Below, piece by piece: positions 1 through 8,360 of a stretch of DNA of 64,000 bases (positions are counted from its first letter, which is position 1; each line of letters begins with the position of its first letter). The stretch spans positions 1-64,000 of the forward strand of contig CAJXLB010000008.1 in NCBI GenBank assembly GCA_913055905.1. The letters run 5' to 3'. The position numbers were made by a program, and so were the translations under genes. Source of the DNA: an uncultured Winogradskyella sp. (GTDB lineage: Bacteria > Bacteroidota > Bacteroidia > Flavobacteriales > Flavobacteriaceae). A model generated the notes under the pieces. It saw nothing but the letters and a program-made list of their open reading frames with translations, did no database searches and was not told where the DNA came from.

Positions 1-872
1 GGGTCGTTTGGTGGCACTAAGACGCCATCAACCTCATGACTTATCAAATATGGTAAACCACCAACATTCGTGGAGACAACAGGCAGACCTAAAGCCATGG
101 CTTCGATAACACTTACAGGTGTATTATCAATATTAGTTGTATTTATGAAAATGTTATGCTGTTCAGACAACGTAGTCCATTCGGCTTTAGATAATAAGCC
201 AGTAAATTGAACCTCCAAGCCCTTTTGCTTGGCCGCATTCTTACAGGTGTTTAGCGACCCATCACCTTCAGGACCAACCATGGTTAAATGGGCTTTGTGT
301 CCGTGTTGTCGTAAAATATTCAAGACTTCTAAGGCCATCATAGGATTGTAGATCTTGGAAAAAGACCGCACCCAAAGCAATGTTATAGGCTCCCAATGAC
401 GATTAGCGACATAGGGATACTGTTGCAATTCAATGGAATTAGGAATGTAAAGGACCTCATCGTAACCATAGGATTGAAACACAGATTGTAAATAAGGCGA
501 AGGGGCTACCAAATGCTTGGCATGGTTAAAAAGCAGTGCGCTCTTTTTCGGATGACTTTTTAAGCGGCGTTCCAGCTGCCCACCGTGCAGGATGGAGATA
601 TAAGCTAATTTTAAAATCCGGCACAACTGACTCACGAATAAGGCATAATAAAAGTTGGCAGTACTGTAGGTGTCTATAAGCACGATATCCGTACTCCTCC
701 GAAACTTCCAAACCGTGTAAAGCATGTCTAGCAAACGTAACAACTTATTCCTTTGTTTGGAAGCGACACGCACCTGGCAAAAGGCTGCCAAACGCTTACC
801 CAGGATTTCTATCGTAGCTTGGGTCTTACCGTGGCCTTGCAAGGCGTTTCCGATGTACAGGACGTTGGTCAT
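1..872 (-). CDS. Glycosyltransferase family 4, C-terminus cut by window edge
   Basis: Reading the minus strand from an ATG at 872 gives an open frame of about 290 codons that runs off the left edge. It opens with a short beta-strand and Gly-rich loop (MTNVLYIGNALQGHGKT). Near the visible end is the retaining GT-B signature, an E-x7-E-type stretch (VIEAMALGLPVVSTNVGG) that in the GT4 family contacts the nucleotide-sugar donor. It should add a hexose-type sugar to the lipid-linked glycan at the cytoplasmic membrane face. Its start lies 47 bp inside the end of the upstream O-antigen ligase-like gene, so the two are translationally linked. To the eye this piece is more GC-rich than the genes to its right. 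Donor and linkage cannot be read. Confidence 0.85.
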   Translation of the reverse strand, partial: MTNVLYIGNALQGHGKTQATIEILGKRLAAFCQVRVASKQRNKLLRLLDMLYTVWKFRRSTDIVLIDTYSTANFYYALFVSQLCRILKLAYISILHGGQLERRLKSHPKKSALLFNHAKHLVAPSPYLQSVFQSYGYDEVLYIPNSIELQQYPYVANRHWEPITLLWVRSFSKIYNPMMALEVLNILRQHGHKAHLTMVGPEGDGSLNTCKNAAKQKGLEVQFTGLLSKAEWTTLSEQHNIFINTTNIDNTPVSVIEAMALGLPVVSTNVGGLPYLISHEVDGVLVPPND

Positions 873-2178
873 AAGTGACATTTAATAAAGCCAAAGCATA
901 AAAATATGCCGGCGCTGCAATCCGCATAGCTGAGTGGTTGATGGTAGCAAACCAAAAGGCTAAAAAGGCATAGAAAAAGATATTTCTTCTATTTGTACTT
1001 CGATAAGACAAAGGTGTGAAAATTAGTATTAGCAAAATAAAAACACCTAGTATTCCGTGTTCGGATAATAGTCTTGTTAGTTCATTATGAGTAACAATAG
1101 ACTTATCCTCTCTATTATATTTAGTATTACTGGCACCTATACCTAAAAAAGGGTTATCAATGAAGCCCTCCAGTTCATTTAAAACTAAATCTGTTCTACC
1201 TGTTGTCAAATCTTGCTTTTCCCTACCTAAGGAATCCCTATTAGCATATCGCATATCAATTAGACCCTTTGTCGTATACGAACTTATAAACCACGAAGCA
1301 ATCATTGTAATAATTAAGACTATTACCGACCCTATTATTTCAGTCTTAACTCTTGGCACTGCTTTTACAAAGAAAACAACGAGAAAAGCTATAATTGTAA
1401 TTATAGCAGCAAATACGCCCCCTCTGCTGAAAGTAACTATAGCCCTATAAGCAATTAAAACTAAAAAAAGTGAATTGAATAATTTAAGGAAAGTTGTAGG
1501 TGACTTCATAAGGACTCTTACTGTAAAAGCAAAGACACCCAAACCAAGTATTGTGGAAACCTGGTTAGGTCCAAAACCACCTGATGTTGTATAGTTTGAA
1601 GCTGTATTTTGAATGACGTCCTTAACAGAAGGATTAAAAACCATAAGATACATAGCCATAGTAACTATGGGCATAGACAAATAAGCAAACATCTCAAGTA
1701 CATCTTTGTGTTTCACTTTTCGATCCAAAAAAAATAATGCCCCTAGACCTAAACACACAGGACCACTTAAAACAAAAGCAAGATCTGTTCTAAAATTGGC
1801 CTCAAACTTTAATTCAAAAGAAGCTATTATTATAGATGGCACCAATAAAATCAAGTAAATAAAATAAGGGTAGCCTCTACCCGAGACTCCCTGATAAAAC
1901 ATTCCTAATAAAACGAAAAGAATAACAAGATACTTTGATGCTTCGTACGATATACTCCCTTTGGTCATTCTAAAGAGAACCTCTGCACCAACAAAATAGG
2001 CACAGGCAGTCATTATTTTAACCGTTTTTTTTGACTTTGGCGCGACTATAATATTTCCCACAAAAAAAATAACCGCCGCAAAAAAATAAAATTTTGATAA
2101 AGGCTTAAACGCATAAATAAGAAAGCCTATAACAACATGAACTAAGATTAAAGAAATATATTTACTATTGTTATCCAA
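826..2178 (-). CDS. O-antigen ligase / Wzy-type polymerase family membrane protein
   Basis: A 450-residue polytopic protein with roughly ten or more hydrophobic helices and a long external loop between about residues 310 and 365. That loop contains GRTDLVLNELEGF and NPFLGIGASN, followed at about residue 363 by THNELTRLLSEHGILG. The His-Asn pair before the next helix is characteristic of the O-antigen ligase (WaaL/Wzy_C) superfamily. Members either polymerise undecaprenyl-linked repeat units or transfer a finished glycan to an acceptor; sequence alone does not separate the two. It lies among glycosyltransferases and overlaps the next gene by 47 bp. An ABC-type exporter in the same locus would make a ligase or capping role worth considering. 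It could equally be a Wzy working with Wza/Wzc. Confidence 0.8.
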   Translation of the reverse strand: MDNNSKYISLILVHVVIGFLIYAFKPLSKFYFFAAVIFFVGNIIVAPKSKKTVKIMTACAYFVGAEVLFRMTKGSISYEASKYLVILFVLLGMFYQGVSGRGYPYFIYLILLVPSIIIASFELKFEANFRTDLAFVLSGPVCLGLGALFFLDRKVKHKDVLEMFAYLSMPIVTMAMYLMVFNPSVKDVIQNTASNYTTSGGFGPNQVSTILGLGVFAFTVRVLMKSPTTFLKLFNSLFLVLIAYRAIVTFSRGGVFAAIITIIAFLVVFFVKAVPRVKTEIIGSVIVLIITMIASWFISSYTTKGLIDMRYANRDSLGREKQDLTTGRTDLVLNELEGFIDNPFLGIGASNTKYNREDKSIVTHNELTRLLSEHGILGVFILLILIFTPLSYRSTNRRNIFFYAFLAFWFATINHSAMRIAAPAYFYALALLNVTYDQRPVHRKRLARPR

Positions 2179-2201
2179 AATTTACCATAGTTTTCTCAAA
2201 A

Positions 2202-3041
2202 CTAAGAAAAACTAGATTTAAACATTCTTTTATAATCTTTTAAAGGAAATTTATATTTGTAACTTTTACCTATCAAGTATATGTAAAAATGAATGAAGAA
2301 GATTGGATATTTAGAGCTATTTCTTTTCAAATATTTGTCGTAAATAGAATTATCGTAATTACTAATTAAAAATGGAGTGGCTCTTTTATTGTAATAATAA
2401 TTTTTAATTTGGTCATCACTTTCAATTTTTTCAAAGAACGAGTAGTACTTATGAGAAAGGTTCGAGGTAAAAACCTCAAACAATGAAAGTGGCTCTTGTC
2501 TATTGGTATAATAGAAAAGAATACATTTAGAAACATCCATTAAAATCCACTTGCCCAGCTCTTTAGAAAAAATTTCATTTGTAGCATGACCACCAAATTT
2601 TTTATCAAACGGTATTATCGTAATTCCCCACTCTCTAACTCTGATATCGTTAATTACACAAAAATTATTGAAAATCTGTGACATATCACTACAAACCCCA
2701 CCTTTTCCGCTTAGCATAGCTTTCAAGGCTTCATCAGATGGCAGACTTAACCCTTTGCCTCCCTTTATGTGTTTTTTTAACCATAATGCGATCAAGATGG
2801 CTTTGTCTAAATCTGAATTCGGTTTTTCGAATTCAAATATCCTATCATTAATCTCATAAAAAATTCTAGGTATAATTGATTTCGCATTCTTATTATTATA
2901 GCACTCCTCTCTAAGTTTATAGATTGTTGAATTTTTTGAAAGCAACCAAAATCTGGTGTAATAAAGCAAGGGGTGTCTACGGAGTGCCCAAGAAATTTTT
3001 TTTAATCCCAAAATAAAGAAATTGAATTTATTATCATTCAA
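2202..3041 (-). CDS. Transglutaminase-like superfamily protein
   Basis: A 279-residue protein with the order and spacing of a transglutaminase core: Cys117 in GKGGVCSDMS, His152 in FGGHATNEIF and Asp169 in WILMDVSKC. This is the Cys-His-Asp triad of the family, which includes amide-forming, amide-breaking and peptidase members. No signal peptide is evident, so it is probably cytoplasmic. The N-terminal 60 residues are basic and helical. It sits inside the polysaccharide locus between the ligase/polymerase and a GT4, with a TATATTTG box about 45 bp upstream. An enzyme that makes or breaks an amide on the glycan, or on a sugar-linked amino acid, would fit, but this is inference. The fold call is fairly safe; the reaction is unknown. 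Confidence 0.72.
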   Translation of the reverse strand: MNDNKFNFFILGLKKISWALRRHPLLYYTRFWLLSKNSTIYKLREECYNNKNAKSIIPRIFYEINDRIFEFEKPNSDLDKAILIALWLKKHIKGGKGLSLPSDEALKAMLSGKGGVCSDMSQIFNNFCVINDIRVREWGITIIPFDKKFGGHATNEIFSKELGKWILMDVSKCILFYYTNRQEPLSLFEVFTSNLSHKYYSFFEKIESDDQIKNYYYNKRATPFLISNYDNSIYDKYLKRNSSKYPIFFIHFYIYLIGKSYKYKFPLKDYKRMFKSSFS

Positions 3042-3085
3042 AAAACAATATCATAAATCATCCAGGTAGGGCTATTCAATTTAAA

Positions 3086-3093
3086 CAAATATA
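3086..3093 (-). promoter_or_regulatory. Candidate -7 box TATATTTG upstream of the transglutaminase-like gene
   Basis: The minus strand reads TATATTTG here, an exact match to the Bacteroidetes -7 consensus TAnnTTTG, about 45 bp before the ATG at 3041 and inside a 98-bp intergenic gap. No well-spaced TTTG -33 element is visible. It may be an internal promoter of the long locus. Confidence 0.35.
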
Positions 3094-3139
3094 ACATTGT
3101 CATTCAATGAATTAACTCCAAAACAAGGCTATTGAACTA

Positions 3140-4267
3140 TTATTCGCTTAACAACATTTTTATTCGCTCAACATAATACATATATGTGAATTTTCTTACT
3201 ATTTTATCGTTTTTCATAACAAATGACCTGTAATCCTCAGGTGACATTAATAGGGCTTTAGCAATGACTTTCATAACATGACCTTCATCAATGGGTGAAA
3301 TTAAAAAACCATTGTTACCATCCATAACATATTGCCCTATAGAAGATATATTTGAGACCACTGGGAGGCATCCAAAATTCATAGCCTCAGCTATAACTTT
3401 TGGAAAGCCTTCTGAAGCAGTGGTTGGCATAATGAAGAAGTGAGATGCTTCATAAATTTTAAATAGTTTACTTGTTGGCAAAAATCCATGAAAAACAAAG
3501 TCAATTTTACTATTTCCGCTAAGTATCTTAAAATATTCTATCTGAGAACCGTCACCTACCAAATGTACCTTTCCCACTCTAGTGGACAGCTCTTCATCTA
3601 AACAATTAAAAGCTTCAATAATTCGTCCTACACCTTTTTCCCGCTCTAATCTACCTGCGTAACAAAAATTGATGAGACTTTCTTTATTTTTTTTAGTTCG
3701 TACTTTAATACCTTCTTCTAAATCGCTTTGAGTAAGACATGGATTCTCAAAACTAAGACAATGTGATTTTTGATTCGGCCATCTTCCGTTTATAGTAACT
3801 TTACGATTTTGATGGTTCAACATAAAACGTTGCAACGCATATCCTAAAGGTGGAGACTGTTGATTCCAGTTACCAGCATATTTGTACCAGCCTTTCTTTC
3901 TAGAAAAAAGTGTTAAATAAGGGATTAAAAAAACACCTATACCAGTAGGTGCTCGTAACTGAAAACAATCTGTTTTTTTTAAAACTGAATTTACTGTCTT
4001 TATAACCTTTGGTGCAGCTAATAATACTTTAATTTTATCTGATATTGAATGACCTCCCGTTGGTTCAACAGGCACAAATTTTATTGTATCACTTGTGTAA
4101 GGCAACGAGCTCTCTGGTGCCTCAACATCATGAAACATCGCTATATGATAGATTTCATCAAAAATCTGAGCAAGAAAGTTAATTTCGGTTATGGTTGGTC
4201 CCCATCCTACTATGGTTCCATCTGCTAATTTATAATGCTCTGTATGGGATATAATCGCAAGTTTCAA
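3140..4267 (-). CDS. Glycosyltransferase family 4
   Basis: A 375-residue GT-B fold enzyme. The N-terminal half has an acceptor-side Rossmann-like region. The C-terminal half has the donor domain, with AGRLEREKGVGRIIEAF near residue 205 and the E-x7-E-like segment SEGFPKVIAEAMNFGCLPVV near residue 290. Expected to act in the cytoplasm on a lipid-linked intermediate of the surface glycan. Its ATG follows the stop of the upstream GT4 by 6 bp, so the two are co-transcribed. About 100 bp separate it from the transglutaminase-like gene downstream. Sugar donor and linkage cannot be deduced. Confidence 0.88.
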   Translation of the reverse strand: MKLAIISHTEHYKLADGTIVGWGPTITEINFLAQIFDEIYHIAMFHDVEAPESSLPYTSDTIKFVPVEPTGGHSISDKIKVLLAAPKVIKTVNSVLKKTDCFQLRAPTGIGVFLIPYLTLFSRKKGWYKYAGNWNQQSPPLGYALQRFMLNHQNRKVTINGRWPNQKSHCLSFENPCLTQSDLEEGIKVRTKKNKESLINFCYAGRLEREKGVGRIIEAFNCLDEELSTRVGKVHLVGDGSQIEYFKILSGNSKIDFVFHGFLPTSKLFKIYEASHFFIMPTTASEGFPKVIAEAMNFGCLPVVSNISSIGQYVMDGNNGFLISPIDEGHVMKVIAKALLMSPEDYRSFVMKNDKIVRKFTYMYYVERIKMLLSE

Positions 4268-4273
4268 TTAATT

Positions 4274-5353
4274 TTATCTTTTAGTTGGGCTTAGCAGTTC
4301 TTCATAAATAGAAACACAGGATTTAACGTAAGTTTCTTCGGAGAAATTTTGATTGTAAAACTGTTCTATTTTAGCTTCTAGTTCTTCTTTATTTTTGAAA
4401 AGCAAATCCATTTGCTTTAACCAATTGGTAACCTCAAAATCGTATTGAATAAATTCTTTAAAAACCAATTTTACCTTATCTGCAACTTCCCCTGTATTGT
4501 AACCTACAAAAGGTAAATTTTCGCTTAGATATTCTATAGCAACCAAAGGACCTGTTTCGGATTTTGCAGTATGTATACCTATGTCATATTTATGTAATTC
4601 AGCTTTAATATCCTTACAATTGGTGATAATCGTTACCTTATTAGTGATGTTGAAATTACAAATCTGTGTTTTTATTTTTTCAAAATAAGCAATATCAACT
4701 GCTTGCCCATAAATTGTAAAATGATAATGATCTGGACTACGTTTTATTACATCTAACAAATATTCATAGTTTTTTTGAGGTCTAAAATTACCAACAGAAA
4801 CCACTTTAACCGATTTATGATTAGTTCTTTCCGTTTTTATGAGCGTCCTATTTTTCCTTATAATATTAGCTATTTTATAAATTTTAGAATTCAATCCTTC
4901 TTCTTTGGCCCAAGACACAAGCTCTTCGCTAACACCTACATAAGCAGAGCATTTTTTTATTGCAAGTTTTATACTATTGCCAATGGACTTGTGCTCTGAA
5001 ATTTTCCCAAAATGGTCATGGAAAACAACTACCCTCTTTTTATGCAATCCGGTTAAATAAAAAAGTAAAGAGACATACCTAAGTACCTGCCTTAAATGGA
5101 TATGAATCACATCATATTTATTTAATTCTTTATAAAGTTTGAATAGGTATATTGGATTAAATTTATTCTTTCTTCGTATATAAGTTACCGGTATTTCAGA
5201 AGCTAACTGAGCATCTAGCTGACCTTCCTCTAAGAGGCAAACGACACTAACGGCATAATTACTTTCGTGTAGCAAATTTGTGAGATCTACCAAAACACGC
5301 TCTGCTCCACCAACCTCTAGCCTATCTATTACCTGAACTATTTTCATGATCAT
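4274..5353 (-). CDS. Glycosyltransferase family 4
   Basis: A 359-residue protein starting with the classic GT4 acceptor loop (IVQVIDRLEVGGAERVLVDL). A donor-domain strand reads VVSVGNFRPQKNYEYLL near residue 185, and a variant of the C-terminal signature reads SETGPLVAIEYLSENLPFV. It overlaps the upstream GT2 by 4 bp (ATGA), a sign of coupled translation. MIMKIV offers two start codons, 6 bp apart; the outer one makes the overlap. A role in repeat-unit assembly is inferred from family and location. Confidence 0.88.
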   Translation of the reverse strand: MIMKIVQVIDRLEVGGAERVLVDLTNLLHESNYAVSVVCLLEEGQLDAQLASEIPVTYIRRKNKFNPIYLFKLYKELNKYDVIHIHLRQVLRYVSLLFYLTGLHKKRVVVFHDHFGKISEHKSIGNSIKLAIKKCSAYVGVSEELVSWAKEEGLNSKIYKIANIIRKNRTLIKTERTNHKSVKVVSVGNFRPQKNYEYLLDVIKRSPDHYHFTIYGQAVDIAYFEKIKTQICNFNITNKVTIITNCKDIKAELHKYDIGIHTAKSETGPLVAIEYLSENLPFVGYNTGEVADKVKLVFKEFIQYDFEVTNWLKQMDLLFKNKEELEAKIEQFYNQNFSEETYVKSCVSIYEELLSPTKR

Positions 5354-6672
5354 AAATAGTCAACTTTTGGACCCTCATTGAGTTTAACCGTAGACAATCT
5401 CCATGATTTTAGAACCTGAAACATAATAAGCGGGAAAATAAAGATTGAAAAAAATGCACCTACAATCTTTAATCCTTTGTTTCCTTTAAATTTATATGGC
5501 ATAACAGAAAAAGGTATTGTCCTTAAGAGCTCTAACCTTGCTCTATAATCGCCATAATACTTACGATATAAGTACAACACACTTGGGATTGGTCTTGGTG
5601 CCAAAATATTTTTTGGCCTAAAGGCATCCCAACTTCCCATCTCTCTTAAACCTCCTGAACCCACTTTAAGGTGTATTCGTTTTGCCATTGGGTTAGAAAC
5701 GTTAATAAAACCATTTTTATGGGCTCTTAAACCAAACTCACCATCTCCCATCCGTTGTTTTTCAAATTGCCTATCAAACAAGCCAATCTCTTTAAACACC
5801 TTTTTTTTAATTAACACATTACCTGTATCTAATTGGTCTGAACGTCTAAAGAAAGTGTAGTTATCTGGGATTTTATCTCCAATAACTGTTAAAGATACAC
5901 CAGATGATATGTCTGCATTAAAAAAATCCAAACATTTTAAGTGATTTGAGATCCAATTGGAATCTACTCTACTGTCATCATCAAATAACAATATCAATTC
6001 ACCCTTACTTAATTTAATGGCGCTATTTCGGGCTAACCAAAGTGCTTTTTCTTGTTGATGTTCCACTCTAATATCCAAATTATAAGACTCGTAAAATGAT
6101 GCATCAAAAGGTTCTGATTGATCTATTACTATCACTTCGAAATTAGTGTAGTCCTGTAATTCTAAATCTTTTAAAACATCAGATAAATAGGTATACCTAT
6201 TAAGTGTTGGAATGATAACGCTAACCTTGGGATTTTCCTCAATTAAAGCAGAGTTAAACGTATTCCAATTATCATAAGGAATAGGTTTCTTTAGATATTG
6301 AGAACGTTTGATGTGTTTACTTTCAAAAAAACCGTTAAACTCGTTTATTGGGTTTTTAAAACTCAACAACCTTATAAACAAAACATAGAGACTCCAAAAA
6401 GAACTGAAATACTTTCTTAAAAAATAATAATTATCCTTTACAGAAGTATTATCAAAACTACTGTAGGTTTCAGCGTCACCTATATAACCCAATTGTATGG
6501 CTTGCCAAGATAAGTCGTATAACTTTGCATTTTCTGAAGTATAGTTTTCATCTGACTGCAACTGATTTTTTACTTCAAATGGCAACTTCTCGTAAACAGG
6601 AAAAATATATGCTTTTTTTGATTGCAATGCAAAGTAATGTGTGGGCTGTATGTACTTTCGAAAATTAAACAT
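5350..6672 (-). CDS. Glycosyltransferase family 2 with long N-terminal extension
   Basis: A 440-residue protein. The first 145 residues resemble no domain I can name. The GT-A domain then begins at about residue 148 (KVSVIIPTLNRYTYL) and carries a metal-binding acidic motif LLFDDDSRVD. A hydrophobic segment near the C-terminus (GAFFSIFIFPLIMFQVL) suggests membrane association. GT2 enzymes are inverting and use nucleotide sugars. It overlaps the hexapeptide acyltransferase gene by 8 bp and the following GT4 by 4 bp, so all three are probably made together. The N-terminal extension could bind the acceptor or a partner enzyme; this is a guess. Confidence 0.85.
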   Translation of the reverse strand: MFNFRKYIQPTHYFALQSKKAYIFPVYEKLPFEVKNQLQSDENYTSENAKLYDLSWQAIQLGYIGDAETYSSFDNTSVKDNYYFLRKYFSSFWSLYVLFIRLLSFKNPINEFNGFFESKHIKRSQYLKKPIPYDNWNTFNSALIEENPKVSVIIPTLNRYTYLSDVLKDLELQDYTNFEVIVIDQSEPFDASFYESYNLDIRVEHQQEKALWLARNSAIKLSKGELILLFDDDSRVDSNWISNHLKCLDFFNADISSGVSLTVIGDKIPDNYTFFRRSDQLDTGNVLIKKKVFKEIGLFDRQFEKQRMGDGEFGLRAHKNGFINVSNPMAKRIHLKVGSGGLREMGSWDAFRPKNILAPRPIPSVLYLYRKYYGDYRARLELLRTIPFSVMPYKFKGNKGLKIVGAFFSIFIFPLIMFQVLKSWRLSTVKLNEGPKVDYL

Positions 6673-7198
6673 TTTCTAACGGTTTTGCAGGAATTCCAAC
6701 AAGAGTAAGTCCAGGGTCTGAATACGAATTTATAACGCATGCATTGGCACCAATTCTAATTTTATCAGTCAATTTTAAAGGTCCTATTACAGTTGCATTG
6801 GCTCCCAAATTACAATCATTCCCAATAATAAAATCCCCTTTTTCACAAGATCTACTTATTCCCAAAACATTACCACCTGTCAAGGTTAAGTTAGAACCAA
6901 TTATACAAACACCATTAATTACAATACCTAAAGAAGGATGATGAATTAATAAACCTCCTTTTATATCTGCTTTATAATGAATGTCTATATTAGATATTAT
7001 TTGAAAAAAAAACGAAAATGGAAGATAAAGTATCCTAATTATAGGATATATACTACCGAATAAACTAAAACCACAACGTTCTATACGATAATTAAAAAGT
7101 CCCCAAAATGATCGAGTAAAACAAACAGTGAAAATCCGAAGCTTTTTTCTTCCTATAGCTCTTTTGACATCATCTATGAAATATTTTAGCTGTTTCAA
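6665..7198 (-). CDS. Serine acetyltransferase-like / hexapeptide-repeat acyltransferase
   Basis: A 177-residue protein whose second half is a left-handed beta-helix of imperfect hexapeptides (IHHPSLGIVINGVCIIGSN, then IIGNDCNLGANATVIGP, then IRIGANACVINS), ending in the GIPAKPL motif typical of CysE/WcaB-type acetyltransferases. These enzymes move an acetyl group from acetyl-CoA to a hydroxyl, and in this setting most likely O-acetylate a sugar of the glycan. A basic, hydrophobic N-terminal region around residues 45-70 may associate with the membrane. It overlaps the downstream GT2 by 8 bp. A housekeeping serine acetyltransferase role is unlikely given the context. Confidence 0.8.
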   Translation of the reverse strand: MKQLKYFIDDVKRAIGRKKLRIFTVCFTRSFWGLFNYRIERCGFSLFGSIYPIIRILYLPFSFFFQIISNIDIHYKADIKGGLLIHHPSLGIVINGVCIIGSNLTLTGGNVLGISRSCEKGDFIIGNDCNLGANATVIGPLKLTDKIRIGANACVINSYSDPGLTLVGIPAKPLENV

Positions 7199-7232
7199 TA
7201 TTCGGTTTACTTTGATTTCAAAACTACGAACA

Positions 7233-8294
7233 TTATAGATTTTGAAATAAATTTTGAAAGTAAGTCTTTAGCTTTAATTTATCCTCCCAAAGTTTTCTGT
7301 TCGACTCGAACAAGTCGTTCAACTTTTTATCATCTAGTTTACTATGAAAATCTATTACTTTTTCTGCTATGCGATGCCTATCTTCATACTCTACCCAAAC
7401 CACATGATCTTTCCAATTCAAATAGGAATCATGAGGTAAAATACAATCTGTATTAACAAAGATGGGAATTCTACCCATAGCCAAAGTTTCGTAAAACCGA
7501 ACTGAAAAATTACCAACTCCCCTAACACATAGAACATAATCCGAATTCTTTATATTATCAAAAAACTCTAGTGTTGTTTTATGAGTATCTCTATTTTTTA
7601 AGCGCTCCACACCTGCTCTATGCTGTTTCCTTAGTATAAAATTGGCTCTTATTTTAGTATTCTTTTGGAATGTTTTTATCAATTGAGACCTTAAAAATTT
7701 TGTTGTTATAAGTTTATGTGGTGTTTGATATCTCAAACCAAAGTAGTAAAGCATATTTCTAACAACTATCTTAGTCAACTCTTTAAGTGCTTCAATTTTA
7801 CTATCATCTGTTTGTCCACAAAAGCCTACAGTAGGCTTTATGTTATACTCTCTTTTAAAAATTGTTGTTTGATTATAATGTTTTTTCAAAGGGTCATATA
7901 TAAATACTGGTACACAGTAGTGATAATCGGCTAACCTTGATTTATAACCTTGTTCTCTAATAACAATAACATCCAAATCCTTGGGGATATCTATACCAAA
8001 ATCACTTGGCAAGGATAAAATGACCTTTTTCCCTAATTGATTTGCTTCTTTAATGAATGTTATGGCCTTATCAATTTGCTTGGTTATTTTATAATACATC
8101 CATGTCATGGTTAGTATTACATAATCTGATTCTTCGGGAGAATTCGCAAAGACCACATCCTTTTGGGATATCCCATAGCTTAAAACTCTACTTTCATCGC
8201 TAAAACCTTTTTCCTTTATAAATGGCTTCAGCAAAGCGAACAAATGTCTTCTGTATTTACTATTATAATGTTCTTTTGGAAAAAAAATTTTCAT
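7233..8294 (-). CDS. Exostosin-family (GT47-like) glycosyltransferase
   Basis: A 353-residue protein with the C-terminal pattern of exostosin-type enzymes: NSDYVLCVRGVGNFSVRFYE, then LAMGRIPIFVNTDCILP. These match the R-G-x-G-x-x-S-x-R-x-x-E-x-x-x-x-G-x-I-P arrangement of the family. Upstream, PTVGFCGQTDDSK is the usual strand before the donor domain. Exostosin-like proteins occur in eukaryotic heparan sulfate synthesis and plant walls, and sporadically in bacterial capsule loci. No signal peptide or membrane anchor is evident, so it is probably cytosolic. It sits between a GT4 and the acyltransferase with short gaps. Its donor cannot be predicted. Confidence 0.7.
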   Translation of the reverse strand: MKIFFPKEHYNSKYRRHLFALLKPFIKEKGFSDESRVLSYGISQKDVVFANSPEESDYVILTMTWMYYKITKQIDKAITFIKEANQLGKKVILSLPSDFGIDIPKDLDVIVIREQGYKSRLADYHYCVPVFIYDPLKKHYNQTTIFKREYNIKPTVGFCGQTDDSKIEALKELTKIVVRNMLYYFGLRYQTPHKLITTKFLRSQLIKTFQKNTKIRANFILRKQHRAGVERLKNRDTHKTTLEFFDNIKNSDYVLCVRGVGNFSVRFYETLAMGRIPIFVNTDCILPHDSYLNWKDHVVWVEYEDRHRIAEKVIDFHSKLDDKKLNDLFESNRKLWEDKLKLKTYFQNLFQNL

Positions 8295-8360
8295 ACCGAA
8301 TTAATACTGTGCCTTTGGTTAAAACTAATTATTAATTGGAATTGTTAAGTCTATTTAATT

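Noticed and set aside
526-711. 61-codon minus-strand frame near the left edge
   Set aside because: Out of frame inside the truncated GT4, which reads continuously from 872 to 1.
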